Positions 1 to 9,000 of a stretch of DNA of 64,000 nt are shown here, piece by piece. Position numbers and translations under genes: made by a program. The stretch is from the NCBI RefSeq assembly GCF_009829075.1, contig NZ_WUQZ01000018.1, forward strand, positions 19,435 to 83,434. The letters run 5' to 3'. The notes beneath the pieces were generated by a model. The model saw nothing but the letters and a program-made list of their open reading frames with translations. It made no database searches and was not told where the DNA came from. This stretch comes from Sphingobacterium composti. Its GTDB lineage: Bacteria; Bacteroidota; Bacteroidia; Sphingobacteriales; Sphingobacteriaceae. Position 1 is the stretch's first letter; every line of letters starts with the position of its first letter.

Positions 1-2037
1 AGCCACATGCTTAAAAAAGAATTGCAAGGGCGACAACAAATAAGTAGTTAATGCTGTTGCCGAAATTTTGGCTTTGCCATCTATATATTTTGCGCGCATT
101 GTCTCCCACACTTTTCTTGTTTTGGGAATAATGAGTTCTTCCTCTTTTGGCGGAAATAGGATAGGTTGCTGTTGTTGTCTTTTAATAAATTTGAACTTAC
201 TTTCAAATTCTAGCTGACGAATAAATCTACTTTCTTCGCCTGTGCTACTTTCGTCTACAATGCTGTTGTAGAATAAATGAATACCTGTACTATATTGCAA
301 ATGGCGATAGAATAAGTAAGCCGAAAGGGCATCTTGATTTTCCAAAATAGGTAAGCCATATGCTCTACGTAAAGTATTGGGTAGAAATGTCGGAGAGCTT
401 GAAGTTTTAGGTAAAATGCCTTCATTCGCTCCTAAAACATATACATTATCAAAATTTAGACATCGGCTTTCGAGCAACCCCATGATTTGTAATCCATTCA
501 ACGGGTCACCTTCGATAGCCGAATTAATAGGCGCAATTGCTTTTCGGATTAACCCAATTTGAAAGAGAATACTCAATTCAGGAATCTTCTCAAAACCTAG
601 ATGCAATTGGTTCAAAACTTTTTTGGTTTCAATCAAGAGATTGGCATCAATTTGCTTAATTTGGGAATCAAGTGCTAATGAGACGAGCAGCTCATCCAAC
701 AAATGTATCAAGGTCGCAATGACTTCTTTCGAAGAATTCAATGGTCTGAAGAAATGTGGTAATACAGCGTTTTTTACATTGATATCCTCAATATTGATTT
801 CAAAAAGTTGTTTATCCGCTATGAACTTTTGTAGTTCTGTTTTTTCTTTGCTACTAACTTTTGTAAGTGGATTGTTTAAGTAAGTTTCTACTTCTTGATA
901 TGTAACTTTAGTTTTTTTGAGGTGTGAAATTTGTTCATGCACACGCATCCATAAATCCAGAATTCCAAATATCGGTGATTGTGTCAACGGAAAACCTGTC
1001 GTAATATTGACTTTAACATTGGGCAAACTTTGCAACAATGGAACCAATAAAGATTCATCAGCCAATAGAATTGCCGAAGTATTACCTTCTTTTTCATTTT
1101 CTACTAAAACATCGTGAAGTAGTTTAGTTTGACTCACTTTTCCTGTTGAAGCATATAGATGAATGTTGTCTTCACGCGAACCAATAATATTAGGAGCTTC
1201 GCCCAATGCATTTTGTAGTCCTGTTTGGAAAATATTTCTTCGGATAAATAAGCCTGCTTCTTGCTGTTTGTCCTCTAAGTAATAAGCATCAGCATCGAAA
1301 TAGAACAAGGCCTTATCTTCTTCTTGCCATTGTTTGAACAATTTTGCTTCTGCATTATTCAGGGCATTGAATCCTACAAAAAGTGTTTTTTGGAAGGGCT
1401 GTACCAATGCTTTGGAATCCAAAATACCATCAGCTAGCTGTCTATATAATGTTGGATAATTAGTTTGATTCTGCTCCGTGAGTTTTTGTTTGAATGCACG
1501 ATACAATATAGGAAGTCTTTTCCATAGTTTTAAAAAGCGTTCCTGCACACCTGTGTGACCAGCAATACTAAACGATTGCCAAAACTGCCGAATGAAATCT
1601 TGCTGTTCCTTGGTCAAATGCTGAAACTCAATATCGATTTTGCTCGTATCGTACAATTCCATATAGATATGATCGATATTTACTAAATCATAGTCTAATT
1701 GTCCAAAGTCACTCAATATGATTTCTGCGATAGGATAAAATTCTTCTAGCGTTTCGGGTTGGAGACCTTCTTTCGCCAAAAGTTCATTGTGCAATTCATA
1801 CAGATAAAAGAATTGTGTCAATTGGCTCACTTGTTCAGCTTCTGAAGCCAAACTGACAAACTCTTGAATAGTAAAAAATTGTGGCGACCATATCGCATGG
1901 CCAAACGTATCTGCAAGATGTTTCTTGAGGTAAGTTATAGGACGTTTATTGTTAAATACTATCGCTATTTCGGATAGGTTTTTTCCAAAGCGTTGTTTAA
2001 TGTCTTCTGCTACTAGTGCTAAAAATGCTGTATTCAT
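1..2037 (-). CDS. AddB-like PD-(D/E)XK nuclease-family protein, N-terminal 679 residues (gene runs off the window)
   Basis: The minus-strand reading frame opens with ATG at 2037 and stays open to base 1, so the 3' part is outside the window. The N-terminus contains FNNKRPITYLKKHLA, which resembles the AddB-type 'NRRAGLFLKKYL' motif that replaces Walker A in Bacteroidota. Near the window edge the protein reads SATALTTYLLSPLQFFFKHV (about residues 660-679), the conserved stretch that precedes the C-terminal nuclease domain in AddB-like proteins. It lies directly downstream of, and in the same direction as, an AddA-like helicase-nuclease. The pair is therefore predicted to form a RecBCD-equivalent double-strand-break resection enzyme. 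The nuclease active site itself cannot be seen here. The family is recognised from motifs only. Confidence 0.8.
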   Translation of the reverse strand, partial: MNTAFLALVAEDIKQRFGKNLSEIAIVFNNKRPITYLKKHLADTFGHAIWSPQFFTIQEFVSLASEAEQVSQLTQFFYLYELHNELLAKEGLQPETLEEFYPIAEIILSDFGQLDYDLVNIDHIYMELYDTSKIDIEFQHLTKEQQDFIRQFWQSFSIAGHTGVQERFLKLWKRLPILYRAFKQKLTEQNQTNYPTLYRQLADGILDSKALVQPFQKTLFVGFNALNNAEAKLFKQWQEEDKALFYFDADAYYLEDKQQEAGLFIRRNIFQTGLQNALGEAPNIIGSREDNIHLYASTGKVSQTKLLHDVLVENEKEGNTSAILLADESLLVPLLQSLPNVKVNITTGFPLTQSPIFGILDLWMRVHEQISHLKKTKVTYQEVETYLNNPLTKVSSKEKTELQKFIADKQLFEINIEDINVKNAVLPHFFRPLNSSKEVIATLIHLLDELLVSLALDSQIKQIDANLLIETKKVLNQLHLGFEKIPELSILFQIGLIRKAIAPINSAIEGDPLNGLQIMGLLESRCLNFDNVYVLGANEGILPKTSSSPTFLPNTLRRAYGLPILENQDALSAYLFYRHLQYSTGIHLFYNSIVDESSTGEESRFIRQLEFESKFKFIKRQQQQPILFPPKEEELIIPKTRKVWETMRAKYIDGKAKISATALTTYLLSPLQFFFKHVA

Positions 2038-2069
2038 ATGTTGAATCAACTTTGTTTTCTTAAGCCCTC

Positions 2070-2180
2070 ATGCCGGGCAGGCAATTACTTTTTTCCACAA
2101 AAAGTAATCAAAAACTCGTCGCTGAAAAATTTTGCACGAAGTCTCTTCCTTATTGCAAACGCAAAATTTTGTAAGGCGAC
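2070..2180. repeat. Hairpin-rich intergenic repeat between the AddA-like and AddB-like genes
   Basis: Two inverted repeats sit in the 171-bp gap. The first is a perfect 10-bp stem, ATTACTTTTT (2084-2093) and AAAAAGTAAT (2099-2108), with loop TCCAC. The second pairs AAAATTTTGC (2126-2135) with GCAAAATTTT (2161-2170) and has an outer GTCGC/GCGAC pair (2118-2122 and 2176-2180). The upstream text GCCGGGCAGG and this arrangement look like the interspersed intergenic repeats of Sphingobacteriaceae genomes. That assignment is from memory and was not tested by search. A related stem with the same core occurs at 44404-44430. Confidence 0.5.
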
Positions 2181-2208
2181 ATTTGTCGGAACTACTTCGG
2201 TTTCTTGT

Positions 2209-5200
2209 TTATTTTACTTCCATTAAATCATTGGATTTAGCATAGAATAGAAATCCTCTGATATTTTTATAGCCCAAATTTTGTAAGGCATTCATGTATT
2301 GGTCGACCTGTGTCTTATGCTCGATATAGTTGTCGCCAGTAAATTTGAAATCCAAAATTATTGTTTCATCCTCCTTCGTGAATACCTTGTCCGGACGCAA
2401 TGTGCGTCCATCAGCGGTGATTATAGCGGCTTCATTCCAAATCTTATAATCTCCCGAAAGCCATTGATTAATTTGCGGATGATGCCAAATTTGGTAGATT
2501 TCTTTTTCAAGCAAATCTTTGTTTTCTAAGGCTAAAACACCTTCGTCAATATACCTTGCTATGATTTTCTGAATATCGGACTCTTTAGAAGCTTCAGCCA
2601 TGACTTCGTGTGCTAGAATACCATATTGAGATGCTTTTTCGAGCATCAGAATAGTATTAATCGTACGTTTGCTGTTCTTATCTAACGCATTTTCCATTGC
2701 GACTGAAATCGGATAATGTGACAAGGCTATTTGTCCTTCGGCGTTTGAATCTTCCTTATTTTCCTTTTTGACAATGTTGTCTACTGCCAATTTATTTTCT
2801 TCCAATTGGAATGGTGCATTCGAATGGTCCAATACTTGATAAATGACATCTGAAATCAAATCGTCACAAATTTTTGCTTCTCCAGTTTTCTTATCTGTAG
2901 CAAAAGCTGGTGCTGTAATATAAATATGTTCTACAGCGCGTGTCGTTGCTACATATAATGTATTCAACGAATCCATGTAGTTGAATAGTTTTTCGTCGAA
3001 ATATTGTTGGTAAAATATAGATTTTCCAACAGAAGAACTGTATTTAATAGGAATTCTACCCAATTGACCAAATGGTGTATTTTCTGTATTTATCCAAAAA
3101 TCACCATTGGTCATACCATCCAACGTCCACGAGCAAAATGGAATCATGACTACATCATAAGCCAATCCTTTAGATTTATGAATGGTCGTGACCTCAATAG
3201 CGTTTACCTTACCATTTGACGGCAATACAGCTTTATTGCCATCTTCGTCCCAGAATTCCAAAAACTGATTGATGCCGCGTTCACCATTTGCGGTGAAATT
3301 GCCTACAATATCTTTGAAGGTTAAGATGTATGGCAAATGCACATTGTTTTCGCTCGTGAAGCCATAAATCTCAATCAACTTTTCCACAAGATGAACTAAA
3401 GGCAATTTTTGCCAAGTATTCCAATCTTCAATTAATCTTTCGGGAAGTAATGTTTTTAAATTTTCAATCTTATTTTCTTTGAAAAGAAGCCATGCATTTG
3501 GGTCAAAAGAGGTTTGATTTTGGATGATTTGATACAGATAAACCATGCGTGCATGATGAATGACATGCTTGTCACTGTTATAAACAAACGCTTTCAAGGA
3601 TTCGACCAGAAGATTGATGGCGTCGTTGGAAGCCAAAGACAGGGCATCTCCAGAAATTACATCAAAACTTATACCTGTAGCGTTTTTGTATTCCATCAGC
3701 TTTTGAATAAGGAGCATCGCTTGCTTGTTACTTCTTACTAAAATTCCAATCTGTTTGGCTTCATAGCGCTTTGTTGAAATCCATTCGCCAACTTTTTCAC
3801 AAAGTCGCTCGATGGATTCTTCTTGAGCTTGATTTGCCCGCCAGCGATTATCATCTACTGGTATGTACTCAATTTCGATTGAACCTTGATTTGAATTGTC
3901 ATTTAATTTGAAGTCTGGAATTTCCTGCCCACTATTTTCATAAGCACGTACTAGCATGCTATCATTCTGCGCTTGACGCCACCAACGCAATCCTTCTTCT
4001 GATAATTCGGTTTGTGCTGCATCATTCAATACATTTTGCAAATGTGTTGGTATCGTTTGGTACAAATAATTATTGAATCGAATAATGTTTGGAAGACTAC
4101 GGAAATTAGTTTCTAGATTTCCATTTTCGATAAAATGCTTTTTTCCTTCTTCATCCAAATGAAAATTTTGTGTGACTTGTTCTTCTACTTGTTGCAACAG
4201 AATGCGCCAATCACCATTTCGCCATCGGTAAATGCTTTGTTTAACATCTCCTACAATCAAATGCTCATTTTGTAATCCTTCGGTATTACTTAATGCATTT
4301 AACAATAAGGGGCTGTAGTTCTTCCATTGTATACGTGAAGTGTCTTGAAACTCATCAAACAGGAAATAATTATAGCGATTGCCAATTTTTTCCCAAATAA
4401 ATGTTGGATCATTATGTGCATCCAATCCCAACTTATTCAGCAATATTTGTGAATCCGAAATTAGTTGCGCGCTGTTTTCTTTCCGCCATACACTCAATAA
4501 ATCCGACATCTCTTTGAGTAAGCGCAAATAATACAGATTTCCTTGAACAGCCTTATAAGCAATGTATGATGGAAATAGAGCAAATATTTGATTAATCTTA
4601 TCAAGAATCAATTTAAAAGAATTGATTAAATCATATCTTATTTCTTTCTTTTTAGAACAAAATACCTCATCATAATTATTTAGTGCAAGTAACTTATCAA
4701 ATATCTCTTCTTGAATCTTAGAAGGAGATAATTTTGCTGGTTCGACTTTAATTCTATAAGCTGTGAATATCTTATTATTTTTTCCCTGTTTTAATTCTTC
4801 AGGGTCTGCTCCTGAAGTTTCGACTGTATTTTTATATTCTTTGAGTATTTCAGAAAGAATTGATTCAAACTCTTGCGTTTTATCAAAAATCTCTTTGTTC
4901 AGTAAATTAAAAACCTGATTGGTGTCTGCAGAAGCTAATGCTCCGTCAAATTCTTGAAAATTTTCCGAGAATATCAAACCGGCTAATTGACTCAATTGAT
5001 TGCGATAATTCCAGTTCTCATTGTTAGCTATTTTCTTTTCGGCGTAACCGATAATCCATTCCAATAATTCGGGTTTTTCATCCAACAGTTGATTCAGCAT
5101 CATAGTCAAATCCGCTTTGACCTTGTTGGTATTCATTTCGATTTTATATCCTGCATCCAAATTCAATTCATACGTAAAAGAACGGATAACCTTTTGAGAA

Positions 5201-5553
5201 AAGCCATCAATCGTACTAATCGTAAAATGACTGTAATCGTGCAAAATTCTCCGGTAGACGCGATGTGCTTTTTCTTGAATCAAGTGAGCTGACCATTTTG
5301 GATTTTTATCCAACAACAATTTTCTGAAACTCTCAATTTTATCCGATTTATCTCCTGTAGCCAAACCTTGCAAAACCGAAAGAATACGTTCTTTCATCTC
5401 GGCAGTAGCTTTGTTGGTGAATGTAACAGCTAGAATTTCTCTGTAACTGTTCTCATTGGTTAGCAGCAACGTAATATAATGAAGGGTCAGGCTAAATGTT
5501 TTACCAGAACCTGCGGATGCTTTCAGAATTTTTAATGGAGCTACATGCGTCAT
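2209..5553 (-). CDS. AddA-like UvrD/Rep helicase with C-terminal PD-(D/E)XK nuclease
   Basis: This 1114-residue superfamily 1A helicase is predicted to unwind and resect DNA ends as the AddA-like partner of the downstream AddB-like protein. Walker A is ASAGSGKT at residues 12-19. Motif II is LFDEFQDTSR near 397, motif III VGDVKQSIYRWRNGDW near 435-450, motif V TIHKSKG near 787, and motif VI LYVATTRAVEH near 865-875. The C-terminal nuclease motif is LRPDKVF followed by IILDFKF near 1050-1070, giving the D...DxK pattern of the RecB-type nuclease. The length is usual for Bacteroidota AddA-like proteins. The ATG at 5553 places Walker A very near the N-terminus, as expected. The 171-bp gap to the next gene holds a hairpin repeat, so co-transcription is uncertain. 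Confidence 0.9.
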   Translation of the reverse strand: MTHVAPLKILKASAGSGKTFSLTLHYITLLLTNENSYREILAVTFTNKATAEMKERILSVLQGLATGDKSDKIESFRKLLLDKNPKWSAHLIQEKAHRVYRRILHDYSHFTISTIDGFSQKVIRSFTYELNLDAGYKIEMNTNKVKADLTMMLNQLLDEKPELLEWIIGYAEKKIANNENWNYRNQLSQLAGLIFSENFQEFDGALASADTNQVFNLLNKEIFDKTQEFESILSEILKEYKNTVETSGADPEELKQGKNNKIFTAYRIKVEPAKLSPSKIQEEIFDKLLALNNYDEVFCSKKKEIRYDLINSFKLILDKINQIFALFPSYIAYKAVQGNLYYLRLLKEMSDLLSVWRKENSAQLISDSQILLNKLGLDAHNDPTFIWEKIGNRYNYFLFDEFQDTSRIQWKNYSPLLLNALSNTEGLQNEHLIVGDVKQSIYRWRNGDWRILLQQVEEQVTQNFHLDEEGKKHFIENGNLETNFRSLPNIIRFNNYLYQTIPTHLQNVLNDAAQTELSEEGLRWWRQAQNDSMLVRAYENSGQEIPDFKLNDNSNQGSIEIEYIPVDDNRWRANQAQEESIERLCEKVGEWISTKRYEAKQIGILVRSNKQAMLLIQKLMEYKNATGISFDVISGDALSLASNDAINLLVESLKAFVYNSDKHVIHHARMVYLYQIIQNQTSFDPNAWLLFKENKIENLKTLLPERLIEDWNTWQKLPLVHLVEKLIEIYGFTSENNVHLPYILTFKDIVGNFTANGERGINQFLEFWDEDGNKAVLPSNGKVNAIEVTTIHKSKGLAYDVVMIPFCSWTLDGMTNGDFWINTENTPFGQLGRIPIKYSSSVGKSIFYQQYFDEKLFNYMDSLNTLYVATTRAVEHIYITAPAFATDKKTGEAKICDDLISDVIYQVLDHSNAPFQLEENKLAVDNIVKKENKEDSNAEGQIALSHYPISVAMENALDKNSKRTINTILMLEKASQYGILAHEVMAEASKESDIQKIIARYIDEGVLALENKDLLEKEIYQIWHHPQINQWLSGDYKIWNEAAIITADGRTLRPDKVFTKEDETIILDFKFTGDNYIEHKTQVDQYMNALQNLGYKNIRGFLFYAKSNDLMEVK

Positions 5554-5659
5554 TTTCGAAATATGATTTGGAAGATTGAAAATACACTAAAATCATGGCT
5601 TAATCAAACACAATGTGAATTGGTCTCATTTAAAGCTTTTTAGTTTGAAAAAATCTTTT

Positions 5660-5667
5660 TATCTTTG
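5660..5667 (+). promoter_or_regulatory. Candidate -7 box for rpsP
   Basis: TATCTTTG matches the Bacteroidetes -7 consensus TAnnTTTG. No clean TTG lies 19 nt upstream, so the -33 element is weak. Transcription would start near 5672 and give a leader of about 50 nt. The leader contains CCCC (5671-5674) and GGGG near 5690, able to form a small hairpin around ACATGAAGT. Confidence 0.5.
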
Positions 5668-5724
5668 CGTCCCCTCTTACATGAAGTACGGGGGATATGT
5701 TGAATACATAAATAATTACAAAAC

Positions 5725-6249
5725 ATGGCAACTAAAATCAGATTGCAAAGACATGGTAAAAAAGGACGTCCTTTTTACCACCTAGTAGTAGCAGATTCAC
5801 GTGCTCCACGTGATGGTAAATTCATCGAACGTATCGGTTCTTACAACCCAAACACAAATCCAGCGACTATCGTTTTGGATTTTGACAAAGCTTTGGATTG
5901 GATGAACAAAGGTGCGCAACCTACAGACACAGCTCGTGCTATCCTTTCTTACAAAGGTGTATTGTACAAAAAACACTTGCAAGGTGGTTTGAAAAAAGGT
6001 GCTTTTGATGAGGCTGCTTTAGAAGAAAAATTTGCTGCTTGGACTGCATCTAACGAAGCAAAAATTGCGGGTAAAAAAGACGGTTTAGCAAACACTAAAG
6101 AAGAAGCTAAAAAAGCTGCTTTAGTTGCTGAGGCTGCTAAAAAAGAAGCTAAAGCTGCTGCTATCGCTGCTAAAAATGCTCCTGTTGCTGAAGAAGCACC
6201 AGCTGAAGAAGCGGAAGCTACTGAAAACACTGAAGAAACTGAAGGTTAA
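5725..6249 (+). CDS. rpsP: 30S ribosomal protein S16 (bS16) with long Ala/Lys/Glu-rich tail
   Basis: This is the small-subunit ribosomal protein bS16. Residues 1-85 carry the whole family core ([21 protein letters not shown], then [12 protein letters not shown]). Residues 95-174 form a low-complexity, charged extension rich in Ala, Lys and Glu (for example [16 protein letters not shown]) that ends in an acidic stretch. Ordinary S16 is 80-90 residues. Extended tails occur in other Bacteroidota, but their role is not known to me. A TATCTTTG box and about 50 nt of leader precede it, and a strong terminator follows. rimM comes next, as in the rpsP-rimM order of many bacteria, but here the terminator and a new promoter box separate them. 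Confidence 0.97.
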   Translation: MATKIRLQRHGKKGRPFYHLVVADSRAPRDGKFIERIGSYNPNTNPATIVLDFDKALDWMNKGAQPTDTARAILSYKGVLYKKHLQGGLKKGAFDEAALEEKFAAWTASNEAKIAGKKDGLANTKEEAKKAALVAEAAKKEAKAAAIAAKNAPVAEEAPAEEAEATENTEETEG

Positions 6250-6272
6250 TCCTTTCATAAAGTATTCAAATG

Positions 6273-6303
6273 AGCCGATTCATATTTTGAATCGGCTTTT
6301 TTT
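6273..6303 (+). terminator. Rho-independent terminator of rpsP
   Basis: A perfect 10-bp stem, AGCCGATTCA (6273-6282) and TGAATCGGCT (6288-6297), with loop TATTT is followed by seven T (6297-6303). Confidence 0.9.
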
Positions 6304-6336
6304 ATAGTGGAGGCCTCTACAGTCTCTTTTATTTTT

Positions 6337-6344
6337 TAATTTTG
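6337..6344 (+). promoter_or_regulatory. Candidate -7 box for rimM
   Basis: TAATTTTG fits TAnnTTTG and ends 17 nt before the rimM start codon. It lies just after the rpsP terminator, so rimM probably has its own transcript. Confidence 0.45.
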
Positions 6345-6361
6345 TCTTTTTAAATTATAGC

Positions 6362-6886
6362 ATGACAATAGAGGAAAGTTTTTACATCGGATATGTATCC
6401 AAGACACGCGGTCTAAAAGGGGAAGTGCAATTGTTTTTCGAATTTGAGGATTACGACGAATTGGATTTGGATGTTATTTTTCTTGAAGTAAACAAAAAGT
6501 TAGTTCCTTATTTTGTTGATGCTATCAAATTACAGAAAAATAGTACAGCTTATGCTACATTTGAAGATGTAGACCATATCGATAAAGCGCAAGCGATAGT
6601 ACGTCGCAAAATGTATCTTCCGAACGACAAAATGCCGGAGCGCGACCCGGATGATTTTCGTTATACGGATTTGGTAGGCTTTTTGGTGATTGATGAAGAG
6701 CATGGTGAGTTGGGGGAGATTACAGAAGTCCGTGAAATGCCACAGCAATTTATCGCTACTGTTGATATGGATGGCAAGGAGTTGATGTTTCCGTTGTCCG
6801 AAGATTTGATCTTGGATATTGATGCAGAAGAAGAAGTTATCGAAGTTGACTTGCCAGAAGGTTTGGTTGATTTGTATAAAGAGTAA
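6362..6886 (+). CDS. rimM: Ribosome maturation factor RimM
   Basis: RimM assists maturation of the 16S rRNA 3' domain and 30S head assembly. The protein has 174 residues, the usual size. It starts with FYIGYVSKTRGLKGEVQLFF (the N-terminal RimM barrel with the conserved G-x-x-G-x-x-G-E pattern). The C-terminal PRC-like barrel includes YTDLVGFLVIDEEHGELGEI and ends in ELMFPLSEDLILDIDAEE. It lies downstream of rpsP, as in many genomes, and is followed immediately by its own terminator. No Shine-Dalgarno site is visible, which is normal in this phylum. Confidence 0.95.
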   Translation: MTIEESFYIGYVSKTRGLKGEVQLFFEFEDYDELDLDVIFLEVNKKLVPYFVDAIKLQKNSTAYATFEDVDHIDKAQAIVRRKMYLPNDKMPERDPDDFRYTDLVGFLVIDEEHGELGEITEVREMPQQFIATVDMDGKELMFPLSEDLILDIDAEEEVIEVDLPEGLVDLYKE

Positions 6887-6914
6887 AAAAGGAAGATTTA
6901 ATCTTCCTTTTTTT
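6885..6914 (+). terminator. Terminator after rimM
   Basis: GGAAGAT (6891-6897) and ATCTTCC (6901-6907) form a 7-bp stem with loop TTA. An A run lies upstream (6885-6890) and a T run downstream (6908-6914), so it could act on both strands. Confidence 0.85.
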
Positions 6915-6997
6915 GTTTATTAACCTAGATTAATTTTTCTGATTTTATATCTACATATTTTTGAGTATCTTATTACTAATTAAAGCAAGGAGCAGAT

Positions 6998-7312
6998 ATG
7001 AAACCAGAATTCGAAAATATTTCTTTAGTAAAGAATGAAGAAGCCAAACGATTTCAATTAACCGTTGATGGTTATACAGCTTTTATAGATTACAAAGAAA
7101 GAAATGCTGTCATTACACTGATTCATACCGAAAGCCCAGAAGAACTAGCTGGTCGTGGAGTGGCAACCGCTCTTATTGAAAAGACATTAGCTTACATTGA
7201 AGAGAAAGCGTATACGTTAGTGCCGTTATGTCCTTTGGTATTTGCCTATATCAAAAGACATCCAGAATGGGTAAGAATTGTACGTGATGATTATAAGGAG
7301 AAATTTAAGTAG
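6998..7312 (+). CDS. Small GNAT-type N-acetyltransferase (Acetyltransf_CG / YidJ-like)
   Basis: This 104-residue protein matches the short GNAT subfamily. It keeps a minimal acetyl-CoA-binding core, seen here as LAGRGVATALIEKTLAYIEEK (the R/Q-x-x-G-x-G/A-type loop) at about residues 50-70. The family signature LVPLCPLVFAYIKRHPEW follows near the C-terminus. The substrate is unknown for this subfamily. The preceding bases contain AGGAG (6988-6992), 5 nt before the ATG, a rare plausible Shine-Dalgarno site in this window. The OsmC gene begins 8 nt after its stop, so the two are likely co-transcribed. Confidence 0.85.
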   Translation: MKPEFENISLVKNEEAKRFQLTVDGYTAFIDYKERNAVITLIHTESPEELAGRGVATALIEKTLAYIEEKAYTLVPLCPLVFAYIKRHPEWVRIVRDDYKEKFK

Positions 7313-7320
7313 AATATTTT

Positions 7321-7752
7321 ATGGATGCTAAGTCAGAAGTAAACACGATAAATGCGGAGGTAACAGCTTCAATTGCTGATGTTAAATATATAACCACTAT
7401 TACCACCTTAGATGGTAAAGAAATTATTGGGGATGAACCCGAATCATTAGGTGGACAAAATAAGGGATTTAATCCTTATGAATTGTTGGCTTCATCATTG
7501 GGAATGTGTACTGCTGCAACTTTAAAAATGTATGCTGACCGCAAAGAATTGAATCTTGGTAAAATCGAAGTTAATGTTGAATTGGTGCACAATACAACCG
7601 ATAGGACAGCAACTTTTAAAAAGTCTATTTCATTTGAAAATAAAGAAATCGAAGAGAAAGATTTGAAAAGATTAATGGCAATTGCGGAAGCGTGTCCAGT
7701 CAATAAGTTGCTGTCTAATGAAATTTTGATAGAGACAAGCTTAAAAAACTAA
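7321..7752 (+). CDS. OsmC/Ohr-family peroxide-reductase-like protein
   Basis: This 143-residue OsmC-fold protein carries the two conserved cysteines in LGMCTAATLKMYA and EACPVNKLL. In this family the pair forms the redox centre that reduces organic or fatty-acid hydroperoxides. The intervening segment GKIEVNVELVHN is the typical strand pair. The sequence resembles the YhfA/OsmC subgroup more than Ohr, because Ohr-specific segments are absent. It begins 8 nt after the GNAT gene and the two probably share a transcript. No terminator is obvious before the riboswitch that follows. Confidence 0.88.
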   Translation: MDAKSEVNTINAEVTASIADVKYITTITTLDGKEIIGDEPESLGGQNKGFNPYELLASSLGMCTAATLKMYADRKELNLGKIEVNVELVHNTTDRTATFKKSISFENKEIEEKDLKRLMAIAEACPVNKLLSNEILIETSLKN

Positions 7753-7852
7753 GAATACTAAATTTTTTAAGTTGATCCTTTAGTGTTTTTGTAAATCTTT
7801 TTGCAATTAAATTTTAACTTTTCAGTTAATACACCGATATTAGCGAAGCTTA

Positions 7853-7978
7853 TAGAGAAAGGCAGAGGGAATAGACCCGCTGAAGCCTTAGCAACCTGTC
7901 ACTGTACAAGGTGCTACATTCTACCCCCAATGGGAAAGATAAGTTTTGGATAGACCGTACCTCTGTGTCTTTTCTCTT
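7853..7978 (+). promoter_or_regulatory. SAM riboswitch (SAM-I/S-box type) controlling metF
   Basis: The leader has the S-box core: GCAGAGGGAATAGACCCGC, then TGAAGCC, GCAACC and AAGGTGCTACATTC in the conserved order. The closing helix P1 pairs AGAGAAAG (7854-7861) with CTTTTCTCT (7969-7977). The internal loop supplies the kink-turn and the GCAACC joining segment that contact S-adenosylmethionine. It lies 23 nt upstream of metF, a methionine-pathway gene, which fits. No poly-U terminator is obvious between P1 and the start codon. Control may therefore act on translation initiation rather than termination, which is inference. Confidence 0.9.
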
Positions 7979-8001
7979 GGCCTAAAACGAAAAGATTAAT
8001 C

Positions 8002-8958
8002 ATGAAAATCGTAGACCATATCAAAAACGCGAACGGGAAAACTTTGTTTTCTTTCGAATTATTACCTCCTGCAAAAGGTCAAGGCATCCAAAGTATTTTC
8101 AATACAATGGATTCACTGATGGAATTCAATCCTCCTTTTATCGATGTTACTTATCACAGAGAAGATTACTTGTACAAGCAACACGATAATGGGTTGCTCG
8201 AACGTGTGGCTTATCGCAAGCGTCCTGGTACTGTGGCTATTTGTGCGGCAATAATGAATAAATACAAAGTGGATGCAGTTCCTCATCTGATTTGTGGTGG
8301 TTTTACGAAAGAAGAAACGGAAAATGCATTAATAGATTTAGATTTCTTGGGAATTGATAATGTTTTGGTTTTACGAGGCGATGCACGTAAAGGAGATGCG
8401 GATTTTATTCCTACTCCGGGCGGTCATGCTTATGCAACAGATTTATTAGAACAAGTATCTGATATGAACAATGGAAAATACTTGCATGAGGATATCGAAA
8501 ACAGTTCAAAAACTAATTTCTGTATTGGCGTGGCAGGTTATCCCGAAAAGCATTTTGAAGCGCCCAACTTTAATACGGACTTCAAGTATTTGAAGAAAAA
8601 AGTAGAAATGGGAGCTGAATTTATTGTAACTCAAATGTTTTATAACATTGAGAAATACAAAGAATTTGTGGTAAAATGCCGTGAAAACGATATTCATGTT
8701 CCTATTATTCCAGGATTAAAGCCTTTGACGACGAAGAAGCAATTGATTGCTCTACCAAAAATTTTCCACTTGGATATTCCAGAGGAATTAAGTGATGCGG
8801 TAGAAGCTTGTAAAAACAATGCGGACGTACAGAAAGTGAGTACAGAATGGATGGTCAATATGTGTAAGGAATTGATTGATTTTGGTGTGCCGGTATTGCA
8901 CTTTTATACTATGAGTAATCCAGGTCCTACAAAACGAATAGTAGAAAAGTTGGTATAA
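8002..8958 (+). CDS. metF: 5,10-Methylenetetrahydrofolate reductase
   Basis: MetF is a flavoprotein that reduces 5,10-methylene-THF to 5-methyl-THF, the methyl donor for methionine synthesis. The 318-residue product shows FSFELLPPAKG at the N-terminus (the catalytic Glu region), PHLICGGFTKEE, the flavin-site segment DNVLVLRGDARKGD, and FIVTQMFYNIEKY with the TQ(M/L)F(Y/F) motif. It ends with VPVLHFYTMSNPG. The length is normal for a bacterial single-domain MetF. It is preceded by a SAM riboswitch, so expression should fall when S-adenosylmethionine is plentiful. Confidence 0.96.
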   Translation: MKIVDHIKNANGKTLFSFELLPPAKGQGIQSIFNTMDSLMEFNPPFIDVTYHREDYLYKQHDNGLLERVAYRKRPGTVAICAAIMNKYKVDAVPHLICGGFTKEETENALIDLDFLGIDNVLVLRGDARKGDADFIPTPGGHAYATDLLEQVSDMNNGKYLHEDIENSSKTNFCIGVAGYPEKHFEAPNFNTDFKYLKKKVEMGAEFIVTQMFYNIEKYKEFVVKCRENDIHVPIIPGLKPLTTKKQLIALPKIFHLDIPEELSDAVEACKNNADVQKVSTEWMVNMCKELIDFGVPVLHFYTMSNPGPTKRIVEKLV

Positions 8959-8964
8959 CATATT

Positions 8965-8990
8965 AAGGAGGTCAATGACCTCCTTTTTTG
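8965..8990. terminator. Terminator between convergent metF and glnS
   Basis: AAGGAGGTC (8965-8973) pairs with GACCTCCTT (8977-8985) around AAT, followed by a T run (8984-8989). It is clearly placed for metF. The minus-strand side has only a short U tract. Confidence 0.85.
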
Positions 8991-9000
8991 AATATATTTT

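Noticed and set aside
377..1117. Forward frames over the first 2 kb
   Set aside because: The region is fully coding on the minus strand for the AddB-like protein. The forward frames are antisense shadows with no family features.
2038..2226. 62-residue forward frame across the intergenic repeat
   Set aside because: It is made of repeat hairpin sequence and overlaps the end of the AddA-like gene. The composition is not protein-like.
5949..6230. Ala-rich 93-residue frame antisense to rpsP
   Set aside because: It mirrors the low-complexity GCT-rich tail of S16 on the other strand and has no promoter or homology signs.
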